This document shows, piece by piece, positions 24,951 through 34,732 of a stretch of DNA of 64,000 nucleotides. The DNA is from Rippkaea orientalis PCC 8801. GTDB taxonomy: Bacteria; Cyanobacteriota; Cyanobacteriia; Cyanobacteriales; Microcystaceae. The notes beneath the pieces were generated by a model. That model did no database searches and had not been told where the DNA came from. It saw nothing but the letters and a program-made list of their open reading frames with translations. Every line of letters starts with the position of its first letter. The stretch's first letter is position 1. A program made the position numbers and the translations under genes. Where the stretch lies: assembly GCF_000021805.1 (NCBI RefSeq), contig NC_011726.1, forward strand, positions 4,615,414 through 4,679,413, read 5' to 3'.

Positions 24951-26981
24951 TTAACGACTTACTTGAATCGGAATTAATGCTGACGTCACCCGTAATTTAT
25001 GCAATTCGCGTACTAATCGTAACCCTTGATGGTGATAAAGGGGAACCGATAAAGTCGCGGGTAACTGTTCCATGAGTGTTCGTGCTATATTCAAAGAACA
25101 ACCCGAAATACGAGCGATCGCATTCGCCCCCTCAAAAGCAGCCTCATCGTTAAACGCCTTTTCAACTCTAATGCGCCATTGTTTGGGTTGAATGGCAATT
25201 TTTCCCTGTTCAACTCGCTTTAAGTCTTCAATGGTAGCTAAGACGACCAAGCGATCGCCTACCCCCAACCGAATATCATCGGAGGGCATCAAATTTGAGG
25301 CATTAGGGGGCTTTTGATGCAAGATAGGAAGAACTCCATAGCCATAGGCAATCTCTGCCAATAACAAGCCATTGAGGGTATCCTCTTCCTCAACTTCGTA
25401 TTCTGTCACCAACACCGTCCGATTATTGAGGCGAAAGACTGTAATAATATTTTCCCCGAAAGCTGCCCCGGCAAACACTTCTGCGGCCACCGCATAGGTT
25501 CCCAAAATTTGGGCTTTTGGCAAAATGGGCAATAAATGCTGTCCTAACGCTTGTCCGGCTGTCCGAATGACGATGTGACTGTCAGGGTTCAGTTTTTGGG
25601 ACATTAAGGCGACTTCTAGGTTGAGAATTTCATCATCCGTCACCACAACAACACTCTTAGCGGTGGCTAAATTGGCTTGAGGCAGGACGTTTTGAACATT
25701 CCCCACAATGAGGGGCATTTCTGGCAAAATAGTCGAATCTAACTCTAAATTAAAGGTAATTCCTAACAACGTTTGTTTCAATTCCAATAGAAACTCAGCC
25801 ACTTGTTGGCCGACTCTTCCTAGTCCTATGATGAGGATATGATTGGCTTGGGGAATGGGGGGACGCTGTTTAACAAACTGAAATTGCGCTGATAAAAGGG
25901 TTTCTGTGAGTAAGGCATATAAAACCCCGACAAAAGCTGTTCCTGCTAAGGTTAACCCCAAACTAAATAACTGCAACCAGGGAGGAATATCATCCATTTG
26001 TTCAAATTCTCCAAACAGATCAGAATATCCACCTAATAATAAAATTGCCGTGGCAGAAAAAGCCGAAAGTAAGGTACTTTGGGGGAAATTCCAATGCAAT
26101 AACAACGTTCCAATAATTAACAGAACAATCACAATTAAACCACTGATCAAGGCAATTTGTCGGATGCGTTGTCGTCCTTTTTGCCATAACTTTTTGAGAC
26201 GTTCGCGCCAATTTTGCCAAAATTGTCTTTGAGGGTGTTGGGAAGATTGAACCGAAGACATTGAAACAGGTTGTAGTAGGGTGTCGGTTGTTTCAATGTA
26301 GATCAGTTGATCTCCAGGTTTAACAACGGTATCTGGGTCCCAATAGTAGAAACTCACCGAGGGATGATCTTCTCCGTCATGATACCCGATTAAGCGACGG
26401 TTTCGGGTATTGAGGTCATGTAAGGGACGGACATGACACCAAGGATCATTGGGGGTCAAACGACGCTGAATGACCCGCAATTGTTGGCGATCAAGGCTAA
26501 AAAAGCCACGGGTTTGTGTTCCTAACGCGGCGATCGCAAAGGCAGCGGCCGGTAGTTGGGTGGGTTCATAGGCGATAAAGTTCCCCAGTTGTTCACTCAA
26601 CAGTTGATTGAGGTTTTCTTTGGGAGAACGAACAATTAAGCGGGTGTGGGGGTTCAGTTGACGAATGGCTAAGGCGGTTTCGATGTTCGCTTGTTCGTTG
26701 GTGGTGACTAATAAGGCGGCGCGACAGCGTTCTATTTTTGCCTGTTGTAAAATCTGATTTTGTCTACAGTCGGCAATGATTAAATCGTCGAGTAATTCAG
26801 GGATATTAGGAATTTCCCAGGTTTTCGGTTCAATTTGTTCTATGGCTGTTACTTTTACCCCAAATTCCTTGAGGGAGAGGACACAATGTTGTCCTAAACT
26901 GCCTAACCCACAGACTAAAAAGCGATCGCTGTCTGGTTGAGGCAGATTACGGTGTGGAGATGGGTTTCCACTGGGTTCCAT
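24951..26981 (-). CDS. RCK-pore-RCK channel-like protein (TrkA-N domains)
   Basis: Residues 20-130 are a first NAD-binding RCK domain (FLVCGLGSLGQHCVLSLKEFG), with a following RCK-C-like part. About 275-360 hold two transmembrane segments around a short pore-like stretch (SATAILLLGGYSDLFGE). A second RCK domain starts near 380 (HILIIGLGRVGQQVAEFLLEL) and ends with another RCK-C. The pore stretch resembles the potassium filter TVGYGD but reads LGGYSD. Such proteins are ligand-gated potassium channels or related ion conductors (CASTOR/POLLUX-like). The variant filter makes ion selectivity uncertain. Confidence 0.82.
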   Translation of the reverse strand: MEPSGNPSPHRNLPQPDSDRFLVCGLGSLGQHCVLSLKEFGVKVTAIEQIEPKTWEIPNIPELLDDLIIADCRQNQILQQAKIERCRAALLVTTNEQANIETALAIRQLNPHTRLIVRSPKENLNQLLSEQLGNFIAYEPTQLPAAAFAIAALGTQTRGFFSLDRQQLRVIQRRLTPNDPWCHVRPLHDLNTRNRRLIGYHDGEDHPSVSFYYWDPDTVVKPGDQLIYIETTDTLLQPVSMSSVQSSQHPQRQFWQNWRERLKKLWQKGRQRIRQIALISGLIVIVLLIIGTLLLHWNFPQSTLLSAFSATAILLLGGYSDLFGEFEQMDDIPPWLQLFSLGLTLAGTAFVGVLYALLTETLLSAQFQFVKQRPPIPQANHILIIGLGRVGQQVAEFLLELKQTLLGITFNLELDSTILPEMPLIVGNVQNVLPQANLATAKSVVVVTDDEILNLEVALMSQKLNPDSHIVIRTAGQALGQHLLPILPKAQILGTYAVAAEVFAGAAFGENIITVFRLNNRTVLVTEYEVEEEDTLNGLLLAEIAYGYGVLPILHQKPPNASNLMPSDDIRLGVGDRLVVLATIEDLKRVEQGKIAIQPKQWRIRVEKAFNDEAAFEGANAIARISGCSLNIARTLMEQLPATLSVPLYHHQGLRLVRELHKLRVTSALIPIQVSR

Positions 26982-27271
26982 ACATCGCTCTTTTTTATTA
27001 GTTTAGCCTTGATTAATTTGTATTTTAGTCTAGAATCCCCATCACTAGGTAACTGTTTTTGATCTGTTTGATTTAAAGCAATCTTAATCTGGCAATAAAC
27101 TTGGGAGCTTAAACTAGAAAACCCTCTAACATAAAGTCAAATTTGGGGTTTATAGCCCTTTGTTACAACGATTAAGCGATCGCGCTTATTTGTTTTAAAA
27201 AACTCAGTATTTATGTGCTAATCAACAAAAAGTTAGTATAGAATTAATCAATTTAGGCGTTAATCATATTA

Positions 27272-28930
27272 TTAGTTAGACTCTTCTCTCTCATATTTTT
27301 CTTGTAATTTTAAGCGAATTTCTGCGTGAACTTCACGGGTAATGGGATAAAAATAAGCTAAGACTAACCCAATTATTAATATTACCGCAGGAAGGGGAGC
27401 GATCGCAATCCGAATCGCTAATAAGGCACTTTCGGGTTGCACTGGAATGGGTTCTCCGGGGATACGTTCAATAAATCCGGCACTTTCTAAGGCAATTCCG
27501 ACTAAAAATAGACCAAACGCTAACCCAAATTTTTGCAATAAAACCATAAACGCATAGAAAATTCCTTCTCGTCTTTTGCCCGTTTCTAATTCGTCTAATT
27601 CAATAATATCAGGAACCATTGACCAAGGAATTAAATAGGCAACTGATACACCAAACCCGGCTAAAATAGTTAATGCAAACATCAAAACTATTTGCCCTGG
27701 TTGCAATAAAAATAAACCAATTTGAGCAATAATCCAAAATCCCATCCCTAGGAAATAAACTATTTTTTTATCGAATTTTTTACTCACTTCTTGCCATACA
27801 AATAACATCACCAAAGCGGTTCCTTGAACTCCTAATGCGACAAACCCTGATTTATCTTCCCCTAATCTCATGTAACTAACGACAAAATAAACTAAAATAG
27901 AAGCTGTTAATTGAACGGCTAACCAAGAACATAAATAAATTCCGATAACAAACAAAAAAGGACGATTATTAAAAACAATTTTTAACTGTTCTGCAAAGGA
28001 AAGAGAAGAGGCATCTTTGGAGTTATTATTATTTTGAATTGCTGTTTCATTAGTCAAGTGATTTTCCGAATTAGCGAATAATAAGGTATAGCCAAACCCA
28101 AAGATAAGTAAACTCATGAGTAAAGCGAAAAAGCTCAAATAATCAAATCTCCCTACTCCTCCGACGAAGGTTGATACCCCAGGAATCATCCTTAAAATAG
28201 CATAAAAAATCCCCGCTATTCCTAATCCTAAGAGGACTCTTCCTATTGCTTGTTTTTGGTCAGAATTTAAGATGGGATTTGACCCGCGTTCCTGAACCCG
28301 AAGACTACACCATAATAAAGCAATAACACCTAGCACAGAACAACTTAATCCTAAAATAAAATAGCGAGTTTTAGCATCATCAGGATAAGCAATAGAAATC
28401 AGAATAAACAAAATTAAAGAAAGAATACTTCCCCCAATAGAAAAAGCGAAGCGAAAACTATTAAGACTGGTGCGTTCGTTATAATCTTGGGTTAATTCTG
28501 GGGTTAATGCGGTGTAGGGTAAATTAACCATGGTGAAGGCAATATTAAACAGAATACCAATTAAAACATAATACCCAAATAAGGCCCATTGATTAACGCT
28601 AACATTATTGCTAAAATTAGGAACAATCCATTGTAAACTGTATAATAAAGCAAAGGGTAAAATTCCCCCTAAAATCCAAGGTAAACGACGACCCCAACGG
28701 GAACGGGTGCGATCGCTTAATACCCCGATAATAGGATCATTGATCGCATCGGAAATTCTCCCAATCATTAGGATACTTCCAGCTAAACCGGCCGATAATC
28801 CGGCAACATTTGTAAAGAAAAATAACAGATAAAATACTAAGATATTAGCCGCGATCGCTGGAGCAAAATCTCCCGCACCATAGGCTAATTTAGTCGTAAA
28901 ATGAAGTTTTTCTGATTTCGGAGCAGCCAT
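27272..28930 (-). CDS. GPH/MelB-type major facilitator (glycoside:cation symporter)
   Basis: Twelve hydrophobic segments over 552 residues with the GPH-family features near the N-terminus: LAYGAGDFAPAIAANIL, SDAINDPIIGVLSDRTRSRWGRRLPWI and LPYTALTPELTQDYNERTSLNSFR. These motifs carry the cation-binding Asp residues of MelB-like symporters. Typical members take up sugars with sodium or protons; the cyanobacterial substrate is unknown. The C-terminus (about 15 residues) is charged. It diverges from rsmA across 128 bp containing a strong palindrome. Confidence 0.87.
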   Translation of the reverse strand: MAAPKSEKLHFTTKLAYGAGDFAPAIAANILVFYLLFFFTNVAGLSAGLAGSILMIGRISDAINDPIIGVLSDRTRSRWGRRLPWILGGILPFALLYSLQWIVPNFSNNVSVNQWALFGYYVLIGILFNIAFTMVNLPYTALTPELTQDYNERTSLNSFRFAFSIGGSILSLILFILISIAYPDDAKTRYFILGLSCSVLGVIALLWCSLRVQERGSNPILNSDQKQAIGRVLLGLGIAGIFYAILRMIPGVSTFVGGVGRFDYLSFFALLMSLLIFGFGYTLLFANSENHLTNETAIQNNNNSKDASSLSFAEQLKIVFNNRPFLFVIGIYLCSWLAVQLTASILVYFVVSYMRLGEDKSGFVALGVQGTALVMLFVWQEVSKKFDKKIVYFLGMGFWIIAQIGLFLLQPGQIVLMFALTILAGFGVSVAYLIPWSMVPDIIELDELETGKRREGIFYAFMVLLQKFGLAFGLFLVGIALESAGFIERIPGEPIPVQPESALLAIRIAIAPLPAVILIIGLVLAYFYPITREVHAEIRLKLQEKYEREESN

Positions 28931-29005
28931 AAAAATTAGTAATTATCAATGATAAAATTATAAAGCAACAAGATATACAAAAATTGATTGTTGTTCCCTA
29001 TTTCT

Positions 29006-29033
29006 CTAGGACCGAACGGCCGTTCGTCCCTAG
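29006..29033. repeat. Near-perfect palindrome around GAACGGCCGTTC
   Basis: CTAGGACCGAACGG and CCGTTCGTCCCTAG are inverted with two mismatches and no loop. It lies 26 bp before rsmA, in the divergent gap with the symporter gene. Palindromes built on GGGACGAACGGCCGTTCG are dispersed in cyanobacteria; it could also block or tune transcription. Confidence 0.6.
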
Positions 29034-29058
29034 TACTGCTAACTTTTAACGTTAACAA

Positions 29059-29877
29059 ATGCCTCAACCCCGTAAACGCTTTGCCCAACATTGGTTACGC
29101 AGCGAAACAGCCCTAGATCAAATTATAGAGGCTGCTCAACTCAACATGAGCGATCTGGTCCTAGAAATTGGACCCGGAACGGGAATTTTAACCCGTCGTC
29201 TTCTTCCCCTGGTTCAGTCTATCGTAGCAGTAGAACTCGATCGCGATCTTTGTTATCGCTTAGCCAAAAGTTTCGGCAACTTCAACCATTTTTTATTATT
29301 AGAAGGGGATATTCTTAGCCTAGATTTAACTACCCAATTAGAACAATTTCCTCAATTTCAGCCCATCAATAAAGTGGTTGCAAATATCCCCTATAATATT
29401 ACCAGTCCTATCTTAGAAAAGCTCTTAGGAAGTATTGCCCATCCCCAACACCCTAGTTATGAGTTAATTGTCTTATTAATGCAAAAAGAAGTCGCCCAAA
29501 GAATTGTTGCTTCTCCTCAGAGTAAAGCCTATGGAGCCCTATCAGTAAGAACCCAATATTTAGCCCAGTGTGACTATATTTGTGAGGTTCCTAGCAAAGC
29601 CTTTGATCCTCCACCAAAAGTCGATTCTGCTGTCATTCGGTTGACTCCTAGATCGTTAGAAACTCCTGCCATTAACCCGCAAAAATTAGATCAATTGGTT
29701 AAATTAGGGTTTGCCAATCGTCGTAAAATGTTACACAATAATTTAAAATCTATTATTGATAAGGATCACCTGACTTTATTATTAGATCAATTACAGATTA
29801 ATCCTCAAGTTCGCGCCGAAGAACTGAGTTTAGAACAATGGATTATGTTCAGCAATCTTTTAGAGACAGTTTCCTAA
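29059..29877 (+). CDS. rsmA: 16S rRNA (A1518/A1519) dimethyltransferase RsmA/KsgA
   Basis: It dimethylates two adjacent adenines in the 3-prime loop of 16S rRNA with S-adenosylmethionine during 30S assembly. The N-terminus RKRFAQHWL is the family entry motif (usual RKRFGQHFL), the SAM site LEIGPGTGILT is at about 34-44, and the catalytic NIPYNI motif lies near residue 109. The family C-terminal helical domain is present, and length 272 is normal. It is the first of three same-strand genes (rsmA-aroE-hydrolase) with short gaps. Confidence 0.96.
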   Translation: MPQPRKRFAQHWLRSETALDQIIEAAQLNMSDLVLEIGPGTGILTRRLLPLVQSIVAVELDRDLCYRLAKSFGNFNHFLLLEGDILSLDLTTQLEQFPQFQPINKVVANIPYNITSPILEKLLGSIAHPQHPSYELIVLLMQKEVAQRIVASPQSKAYGALSVRTQYLAQCDYICEVPSKAFDPPPKVDSAVIRLTPRSLETPAINPQKLDQLVKLGFANRRKMLHNNLKSIIDKDHLTLLLDQLQINPQVRAEELSLEQWIMFSNLLETVS

Positions 29878-29893
29878 TTATCTTCAATCAAAT

Positions 29894-30760
29894 ATGTTAA
29901 CAATTACTGGAAAAACTAAATTATTAGGAATTATTGGCTATCCTGTAGAACATTCCCTATCCCCGGTGATGCACAATGCAGCGATTAGCCATTTAGGGCT
30001 AGATTATCTTTATGTCCCCTTTCCGGTGAACCCCGACAATTTAGAGACAGCGATCGCCGGATTAGCGACTCTCGGTGTCCTGGGATTTAATGTGACCATT
30101 CCCCATAAACAAGCCATTATTCCCTACCTTTCAGAAGTCACTGCAACCGCTACTATGGTAGGGGCAGTCAATACCATTTGGAAAGGCGAAAACGGCTGGA
30201 AAGGGACTAATACGGATATAGACGGCTTTTTATCTCCCCTGAAACGCTTACAACGAGACTGGAGGAAGATAACCCCTATCATCCTAGGCCATGGCGGCGC
30301 AGCAAGGGCAGTTGTGGTAGCATTGGCTCAACTAGGATGCCCGACAATTGGCGTTGTAGGACGGGATCAAGACAAGTTAGGGCAATTTCAACAAAGTTGG
30401 CAAAACACCGACCTTACAGCCCATTTAACCCTCCATTCCTGGGACGAATTACCAAGACTCATAGAGACGACAGACTTATTAATCAATACTACTCCCATCG
30501 GGATGTCTCCGAATATTGATGCTTCTCCGATTGATGCAACCCTGTTCACTAAAATGAACCAAAAGGCGATTGTCTACGATCTCATTTATAACCCCAATCC
30601 TACCCAATTACTCCAAGATGCACAACAACAAGGGATAATGATCATTGATGGATTAGAAATGTTGATTGAGCAAGGGGCAGTCGCTTTAGCATTATGGTTG
30701 CAACAACCTGTTCCTGTTGACATTATGACCCAAGCTTTACGGCATTATCTAAATCTATGA
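29894..30760 (+). CDS. aroE: Shikimate dehydrogenase
   Basis: Reduces 3-dehydroshikimate with NADPH in aromatic amino acid synthesis. The shikimate-binding site is seen as SLSPVMHNAA (residues 22-31) and NVTIPHKQ with its catalytic lysine; the NADP-binding loop is LGHGGAARAVVVAL, and NTTPIGMSP follows as in the family. Length 288 is standard. It starts 17 bp after rsmA and its stop overlaps the next start by 4 bp (ATGA). Confidence 0.96.
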   Translation: MLTITGKTKLLGIIGYPVEHSLSPVMHNAAISHLGLDYLYVPFPVNPDNLETAIAGLATLGVLGFNVTIPHKQAIIPYLSEVTATATMVGAVNTIWKGENGWKGTNTDIDGFLSPLKRLQRDWRKITPIILGHGGAARAVVVALAQLGCPTIGVVGRDQDKLGQFQQSWQNTDLTAHLTLHSWDELPRLIETTDLLINTTPIGMSPNIDASPIDATLFTKMNQKAIVYDLIYNPNPTQLLQDAQQQGIMIIDGLEMLIEQGAVALALWLQQPVPVDIMTQALRHYLNL

Positions 30761-31698
30761 TGGCTTTTTTTACTCCCGATAACAGACTAGAACAACTTGG
30801 TAATAAGGTTTTAGAGGCTACTTTATCCCAATTTCCTGAATTAGCTGCTGATCAGTTAGCCTTAACCTGGATTGTGTACGATCCCCCTGTCATTGTCAAT
30901 ACAGGAGGGGCAATTTCTGCTGAGGAATTTTGGAAACATCCTGTTCGGGGGTTCAGTTATCGAGGGACTGAACGCATTTATCCAGCGAGTGTGGTTAAAT
31001 TATTCTATCTAGTGGCTATTCATGAATGGCTAGAAAATCAGATGGCCATGGAGTCTGAGGAATTAAATCGCGCTATTCGGGATATGATTGTCGATTCTAG
31101 CAATGATGCAACCAGTTTAGTCGTCGATGTCTTGACGGGGACTACCAGTGGACCTGAATTATCCGACGGACCCTTTGAAACGTGGAAATATCAGCGTAAT
31201 ATTGTTAATCGCTATTTTTATTCCTTGGGGTGGCAGGATTTAACCCCCATTAACGTTAATCAGAAAACGTGGTGTGATGGACCCTACGGACGAGAAAAGG
31301 CATTTGTTGGTAAAAATGGGGAAAATCGGAATAGGTTGACCACCAATGCCGTTGCCCGACTGTTGCACAGTATTATTGGAGGGGTAACAGTGTCTTCAGC
31401 GCGATCGCAACAGATGATGCCATTACTCAAACGTAGTCTGAACCCTGAAGATTTAGCAACTAACCAAGAAGAAAATCAAGTCACAGGATTTCTAGGCCAA
31501 GTTTTGCCCCTTCATGCTGAATTATGGTCAAAAGCTGGTTGGACTAGCCAAGTTCGCCACGATGCAGCCTATATTCAACTGCCGGACTATCAACCCTATC
31601 TATTAATTGTGTTTACTGAAGGGAAAAATAATAGTCAAAATAAAGCTATTCTTCCCTTTATTTCTCAATCTATCATGGCAGCAATGGGACAAATTTGA
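30757..31698 (+). CDS. Beta-lactamase-fold serine hydrolase
   Basis: The class A beta-lactamase-like layout is present: SVVK (S78-K81, nucleophile and general base), SSND (114-117, in place of the SDN loop) and KAGW (about 257, in place of KTG). There is no signal peptide, so it acts in the cytoplasm or is exported otherwise; that argues against a classic antibiotic-resistance enzyme. A peptidase or esterase role on cell-wall fragments is possible. It overlaps aroE by 4 bp, so translational coupling is likely. Confidence 0.8.
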   Translation: MMAFFTPDNRLEQLGNKVLEATLSQFPELAADQLALTWIVYDPPVIVNTGGAISAEEFWKHPVRGFSYRGTERIYPASVVKLFYLVAIHEWLENQMAMESEELNRAIRDMIVDSSNDATSLVVDVLTGTTSGPELSDGPFETWKYQRNIVNRYFYSLGWQDLTPINVNQKTWCDGPYGREKAFVGKNGENRNRLTTNAVARLLHSIIGGVTVSSARSQQMMPLLKRSLNPEDLATNQEENQVTGFLGQVLPLHAELWSKAGWTSQVRHDAAYIQLPDYQPYLLIVFTEGKNNSQNKAILPFISQSIMAAMGQI

Positions 31699-31741
31699 AT
31701 GTTCCCGCTACACAATAAGAAATACTATTAATGCTTAACAA

Positions 31742-33055
31742 TTAACTACTAAAAGTTAATGCTTTGCCCCTAATATCTGTATTGAATTGACCCCGATCAT
31801 AAACGACTTTTCCACCGACAATAGTTACTATCGGCCATCCTGTTAATTCCCAACCCTCGAAAGGACTCCAACCGCATTTAGTTTGTAAGTCTTCTCGTTT
31901 AACGGGATAATAATTATCTAAATCAACTAAGACTAAATCAGCATCATATCCAGGTTCAATTAATCCCTTATTCGGGATTTTATAGGCTTTAGCCACTGCG
32001 GTAGACATCCAATTAACCACTTGGGCAACACTACATTTTCCCTTGATTGCTTGGGTTAACATTAAGGGTAAAGAAGTCTCTACCCCTGGCATTCCCGAAG
32101 GCGAATTAGGATAGGGTTTTGCCTTTTCTTCCAAAGTATGGGGCGCGTGATCTGTCGCAATAAAATCAATCACCCCATCAAGCAAAGCTTGCCAAAGAAT
32201 ATCATTATTTTCAGGCGATCGCAAGGGAGGATTCATCTGGGCTAACGTGCCAATTTTCTCATAAGCATCGGTATTTAATAACAAATGTTGAGGCGTGACT
32301 TCTGCTGTTACCCAACTGGGCTTATTTTCTCGCAAAAATTCCGCTTCTATCCCCGTCGAAAGGTGTAGAATGTGTAACCGCCTTTGATACTTATTCGACA
32401 GTTTTAAGGCTAATTTCGTCGCGTTGAGGGCAGCTTCTTCATCCTGAATCTGGGAATGCACTGCTGGATCGCTAATTCCGGCAAATTCCCGACGACGTTC
32501 CAGTATTCTCGCTTGATCTTCGGCATGAACTGCAATTAAACGACTTCCTTTGGCAAAAATGGGTTCTAACTCCCCTTCCCGACTCACCAATAAAGCCCCA
32601 TGGGACGACCCCATAAAGATTTTAATGCCACAGGTAGGGTTAGCAGTCAATAAATCCGGTAAATTGTCGGGAGTTGCCCCAATAAAAAAGCCATAATTAA
32701 CGAGACACTTTTGGGCAGCCCGTTGTAATTTATCTTCTAACGTAGCTTGGGTAATCGTTAATGGGTTAGTATTGGGCATTTCCAAGAAGGATGTTACCCC
32801 CCCTCTGGCACAAGCGCGGGTAGCGGTAAATAAGTCTTCCTTGTGTTCTAATCCCGGTTCGCGGAAATGTACCTGGGGATCAATGACTCCAGGCAACAAA
32901 GTTAATCCCCTAGCGTCTATGATAGTGTTAAGATCTTTTACAGAAATTTCTGGAGCGATTTCTCGGATAGTTCCATTTTCACATAGAACATCTCCTAGAA
33001 GCAACTGGCCATCTGGCAAAAGAATCTGACCGTGACGAATGAGGAGTTGTGTCAT
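31742..33055 (-). CDS. pyrC: Dihydroorotase, class I type, with one altered metal ligand
   Basis: It would cyclise carbamoyl-aspartate to dihydroorotate in pyrimidine synthesis. The ATG at 33055 (MTQLLIRHG) is used; the open frame extends 12 codons upstream. Family landmarks: GVIDPQVHFREPG (residues 57-69), a Lys for the carboxylated bridge in GIKIFMG, VHAED, LHILHLS and IATDHAPHT. The usual D-x-H-x-H motif reads D-P-Q-V-H, so one zinc-ligand His is Gln (residue 61). I recall that some cyanobacterial pyrC sequences share this; activity and number of metals are therefore uncertain. A non-catalytic or hydantoinase-like paralogue is the alternative. Confidence 0.85.
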   Translation of the reverse strand: MTQLLIRHGQILLPDGQLLLGDVLCENGTIREIAPEISVKDLNTIIDARGLTLLPGVIDPQVHFREPGLEHKEDLFTATRACARGGVTSFLEMPNTNPLTITQATLEDKLQRAAQKCLVNYGFFIGATPDNLPDLLTANPTCGIKIFMGSSHGALLVSREGELEPIFAKGSRLIAVHAEDQARILERRREFAGISDPAVHSQIQDEEAALNATKLALKLSNKYQRRLHILHLSTGIEAEFLRENKPSWVTAEVTPQHLLLNTDAYEKIGTLAQMNPPLRSPENNDILWQALLDGVIDFIATDHAPHTLEEKAKPYPNSPSGMPGVETSLPLMLTQAIKGKCSVAQVVNWMSTAVAKAYKIPNKGLIEPGYDADLVLVDLDNYYPVKREDLQTKCGWSPFEGWELTGWPIVTIVGGKVVYDRGQFNTDIRGKALTFSS

Positions 33056-33199
33056 AGTATGAAGGTTAATTATCGTTAATCTATTCAACAATAACTTAAT
33101 CTTGCCATTGACTTGGGTGTAGTTACACTAAAAAAAGACGATTTGTTACGTTAAATCCTTATTGAGCTCTCGTTAGTAAGTTCTTTCATCTCACATCCT

Positions 33200-33802
33200 A
33201 TGGCCCGAAGCTTGAATCAAGAACCTAAAAAAAAGAAACCTGTTCAACCCTCTCAAGAAAATCCTTGGCTTGAAGGGATTAAGACGGTGGCTACTGCTGC
33301 TATTTTAGCCTTTGGTATTCGGACTTTTGTTGCAGAGGCCCGTTACATTCCTTCATCTTCGATGGAACCGACTTTACAAATTAATGACCGTTTAATTATT
33401 GAAAAACTCAGTTATCATTTCCAAGAACCCAAACGAGGAGATGTTGTTGTTTTCAACCCCACAGCAGCCTTAGAAGCACGAGATTTTCACGATGCGTTTA
33501 TTAAACGAGTGATTGGTTTACCTGGAGAAACTGTCCAAGTTAAGGGAGGCCATGTTTACGTTAACAATCAAAAATTATCAGAGAAATATATCGCCGAAGA
33601 TCCCAATTATGATTATGGACCGGTTACAGTTCCTCCAGGAGAATATCTGGTGTTAGGGGATAATCGCAACAATAGCTATGATTCCCATTATTGGGGCTAT
33701 GTTCCTAAGGAGAAAATTATTGGTAAAGCATTTGTGCGTTTTTGGCCGTTTAATCGCTTGGGTTCTTTAGACACAGAACCCTTGTATCCATCGCAAAAAT
33801 AA
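33200..33802 (+). CDS. lepB: Signal peptidase I
   Basis: Cleaves Sec and TAT signal peptides on the outer side of the cytoplasmic or thylakoid membrane. One N-terminal membrane anchor ([19 protein letters not shown], about 29-47) precedes the serine box [12 protein letters not shown] (Ser54) and the lysine box [11 protein letters not shown] (Lys102); further family boxes [16 protein letters not shown] are present. Length 200 fits cyanobacterial enzymes. It diverges from pyrC; a charged N-terminal tail (residues 1-20) is cytoplasmic. Confidence 0.95.
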   Translation: MARSLNQEPKKKKPVQPSQENPWLEGIKTVATAAILAFGIRTFVAEARYIPSSSMEPTLQINDRLIIEKLSYHFQEPKRGDVVVFNPTAALEARDFHDAFIKRVIGLPGETVQVKGGHVYVNNQKLSEKYIAEDPNYDYGPVTVPPGEYLVLGDNRNNSYDSHYWGYVPKEKIIGKAFVRFWPFNRLGSLDTEPLYPSQK

Positions 33803-34102
33803 ACACTTTTTAGATTAGGGGAAACGGCAATTGTTCTGAGCTAAAATTCTGTTGTAAACAAATCGTTTCTCCTATTTTTTACTATAGTCAAATCCTCCAT
33901 ACTCTCGAAGGAGCGTTTAGAATACTTGAGGTGAAGATCCATCATTTCCATATAAATACTGAAGGCAATGAAAACATTGTCTAAAATTTTGATTAAGCAA
34001 CTTATCTCGTTTTGTTCACTCAATTTATAGTTCTTGAAAAGCTGTTGTTGGGATGACTTTTGCTATTCTTCTGCCTGGATTGATAGAAGAGAGATAACCT
34101 GT

Positions 34103-34131
34103 TGAACCTTTTAAAGTCTCCCCTAGTCTAA
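34103..34131 (+). promoter_or_regulatory. Sigma-E-like promoter candidate before the ECF sigma gene
   Basis: The 363-bp gap after lepB holds no convincing gene (a 60-codon minus-strand frame at 33841-34023 has no support). Near its end, TGAACCTT (34103-34110), a 16-bp spacer and TCTAA (34127-34131) resemble the ECF sigma-E pattern GGAACTT-N16-TCAAA, 34 bp before the sigma gene. Autoregulation by the ECF factor is inferred. Confidence 0.35.
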
Positions 34132-34165
34132 ACCTCTGACTTAACTGGCGAGGTAACGCAAAATC

Positions 34166-34732
34166 GTGTTAGCCAACAACCAAGCTGGTACAACAGACAA
34201 AGATATCGTCTTGCGGTGTCAGCGAGGAGATGCTGCCTCCTTTAAACAACTGTACCGACGTTATCAACAAAGAGTGCGGTCAACCCTTTATCAACTGTGT
34301 GGCCGTGAACTTTTAGATGACTTAGAACAGGAAGTTTTTTTACGGGTTTGGAAAGCATTACCTCGACTGCGAAACCCTGATTATTTTTCAACTTGGCTGT
34401 ATCGCATTACCTGGAATGTAGCCACGGATAAACGGCGAAAATTCGCTCAAAGTCCCTCGTTCACTGAGGATGATTCCAGCTTAAATATGACTCCTTCACC
34501 CTCATCTAATACTCCTGATTTAATGCGATTACACTATCAAGATTTAGTGCAACAAGGCTTACAATTACTAAGTCTAGAACATCGCGTTGTTTTAGTCTTA
34601 CATGACCTAGAAGATGTGCCGCAAAAAGAAGTTGCTAACATCTTAAAGTTACCTATCGGAACAGTAAAATCTCGTCTGTTTTATGCGCGTAATCAAATTA
34701 AAAAATTCTTGCAGCAACAAGGAGCATTATGA
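34166..34732 (+). CDS. ECF (group 4) sigma factor
   Basis: Sigma region 2 (FKQLYRRYQQRVRSTLYQLCG...DLEQEVFLRVWKALPRL) and region 4 (LSLEHRVVLVLHDLEDVPQKEVANILKLPIGTVKSRLFYARNQI, with its helix-turn-helix) are both present. At 188 residues with no extra domain it is an extracytoplasmic-function sigma factor. It starts with GTG and overlaps the next gene by 4 bp. That gene has one transmembrane helix and is a likely anti-sigma; a Spy/CpxP-like gene follows, so it probably responds to envelope stress. It resembles the SigH-type locus of Synechocystis as I remember it, but I leave the symbol blank. Confidence 0.92.
   Translation: MLANNQAGTTDKDIVLRCQRGDAASFKQLYRRYQQRVRSTLYQLCGRELLDDLEQEVFLRVWKALPRLRNPDYFSTWLYRITWNVATDKRRKFAQSPSFTEDDSSLNMTPSPSSNTPDLMRLHYQDLVQQGLQLLSLEHRVVLVLHDLEDVPQKEVANILKLPIGTVKSRLFYARNQIKKFLQQQGAL

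Noticed and set aside
29091..29318. 75-codon frame inside rsmA
   Set aside because: Out-of-frame shadow of a clearly coding gene; Arg/Ser-rich composition without support.
33841..34023. 60-codon minus-strand frame after lepB
   Set aside because: No signal peptide, no family resemblance and no ribosome site; the region is better explained as the leader of the sigma gene.
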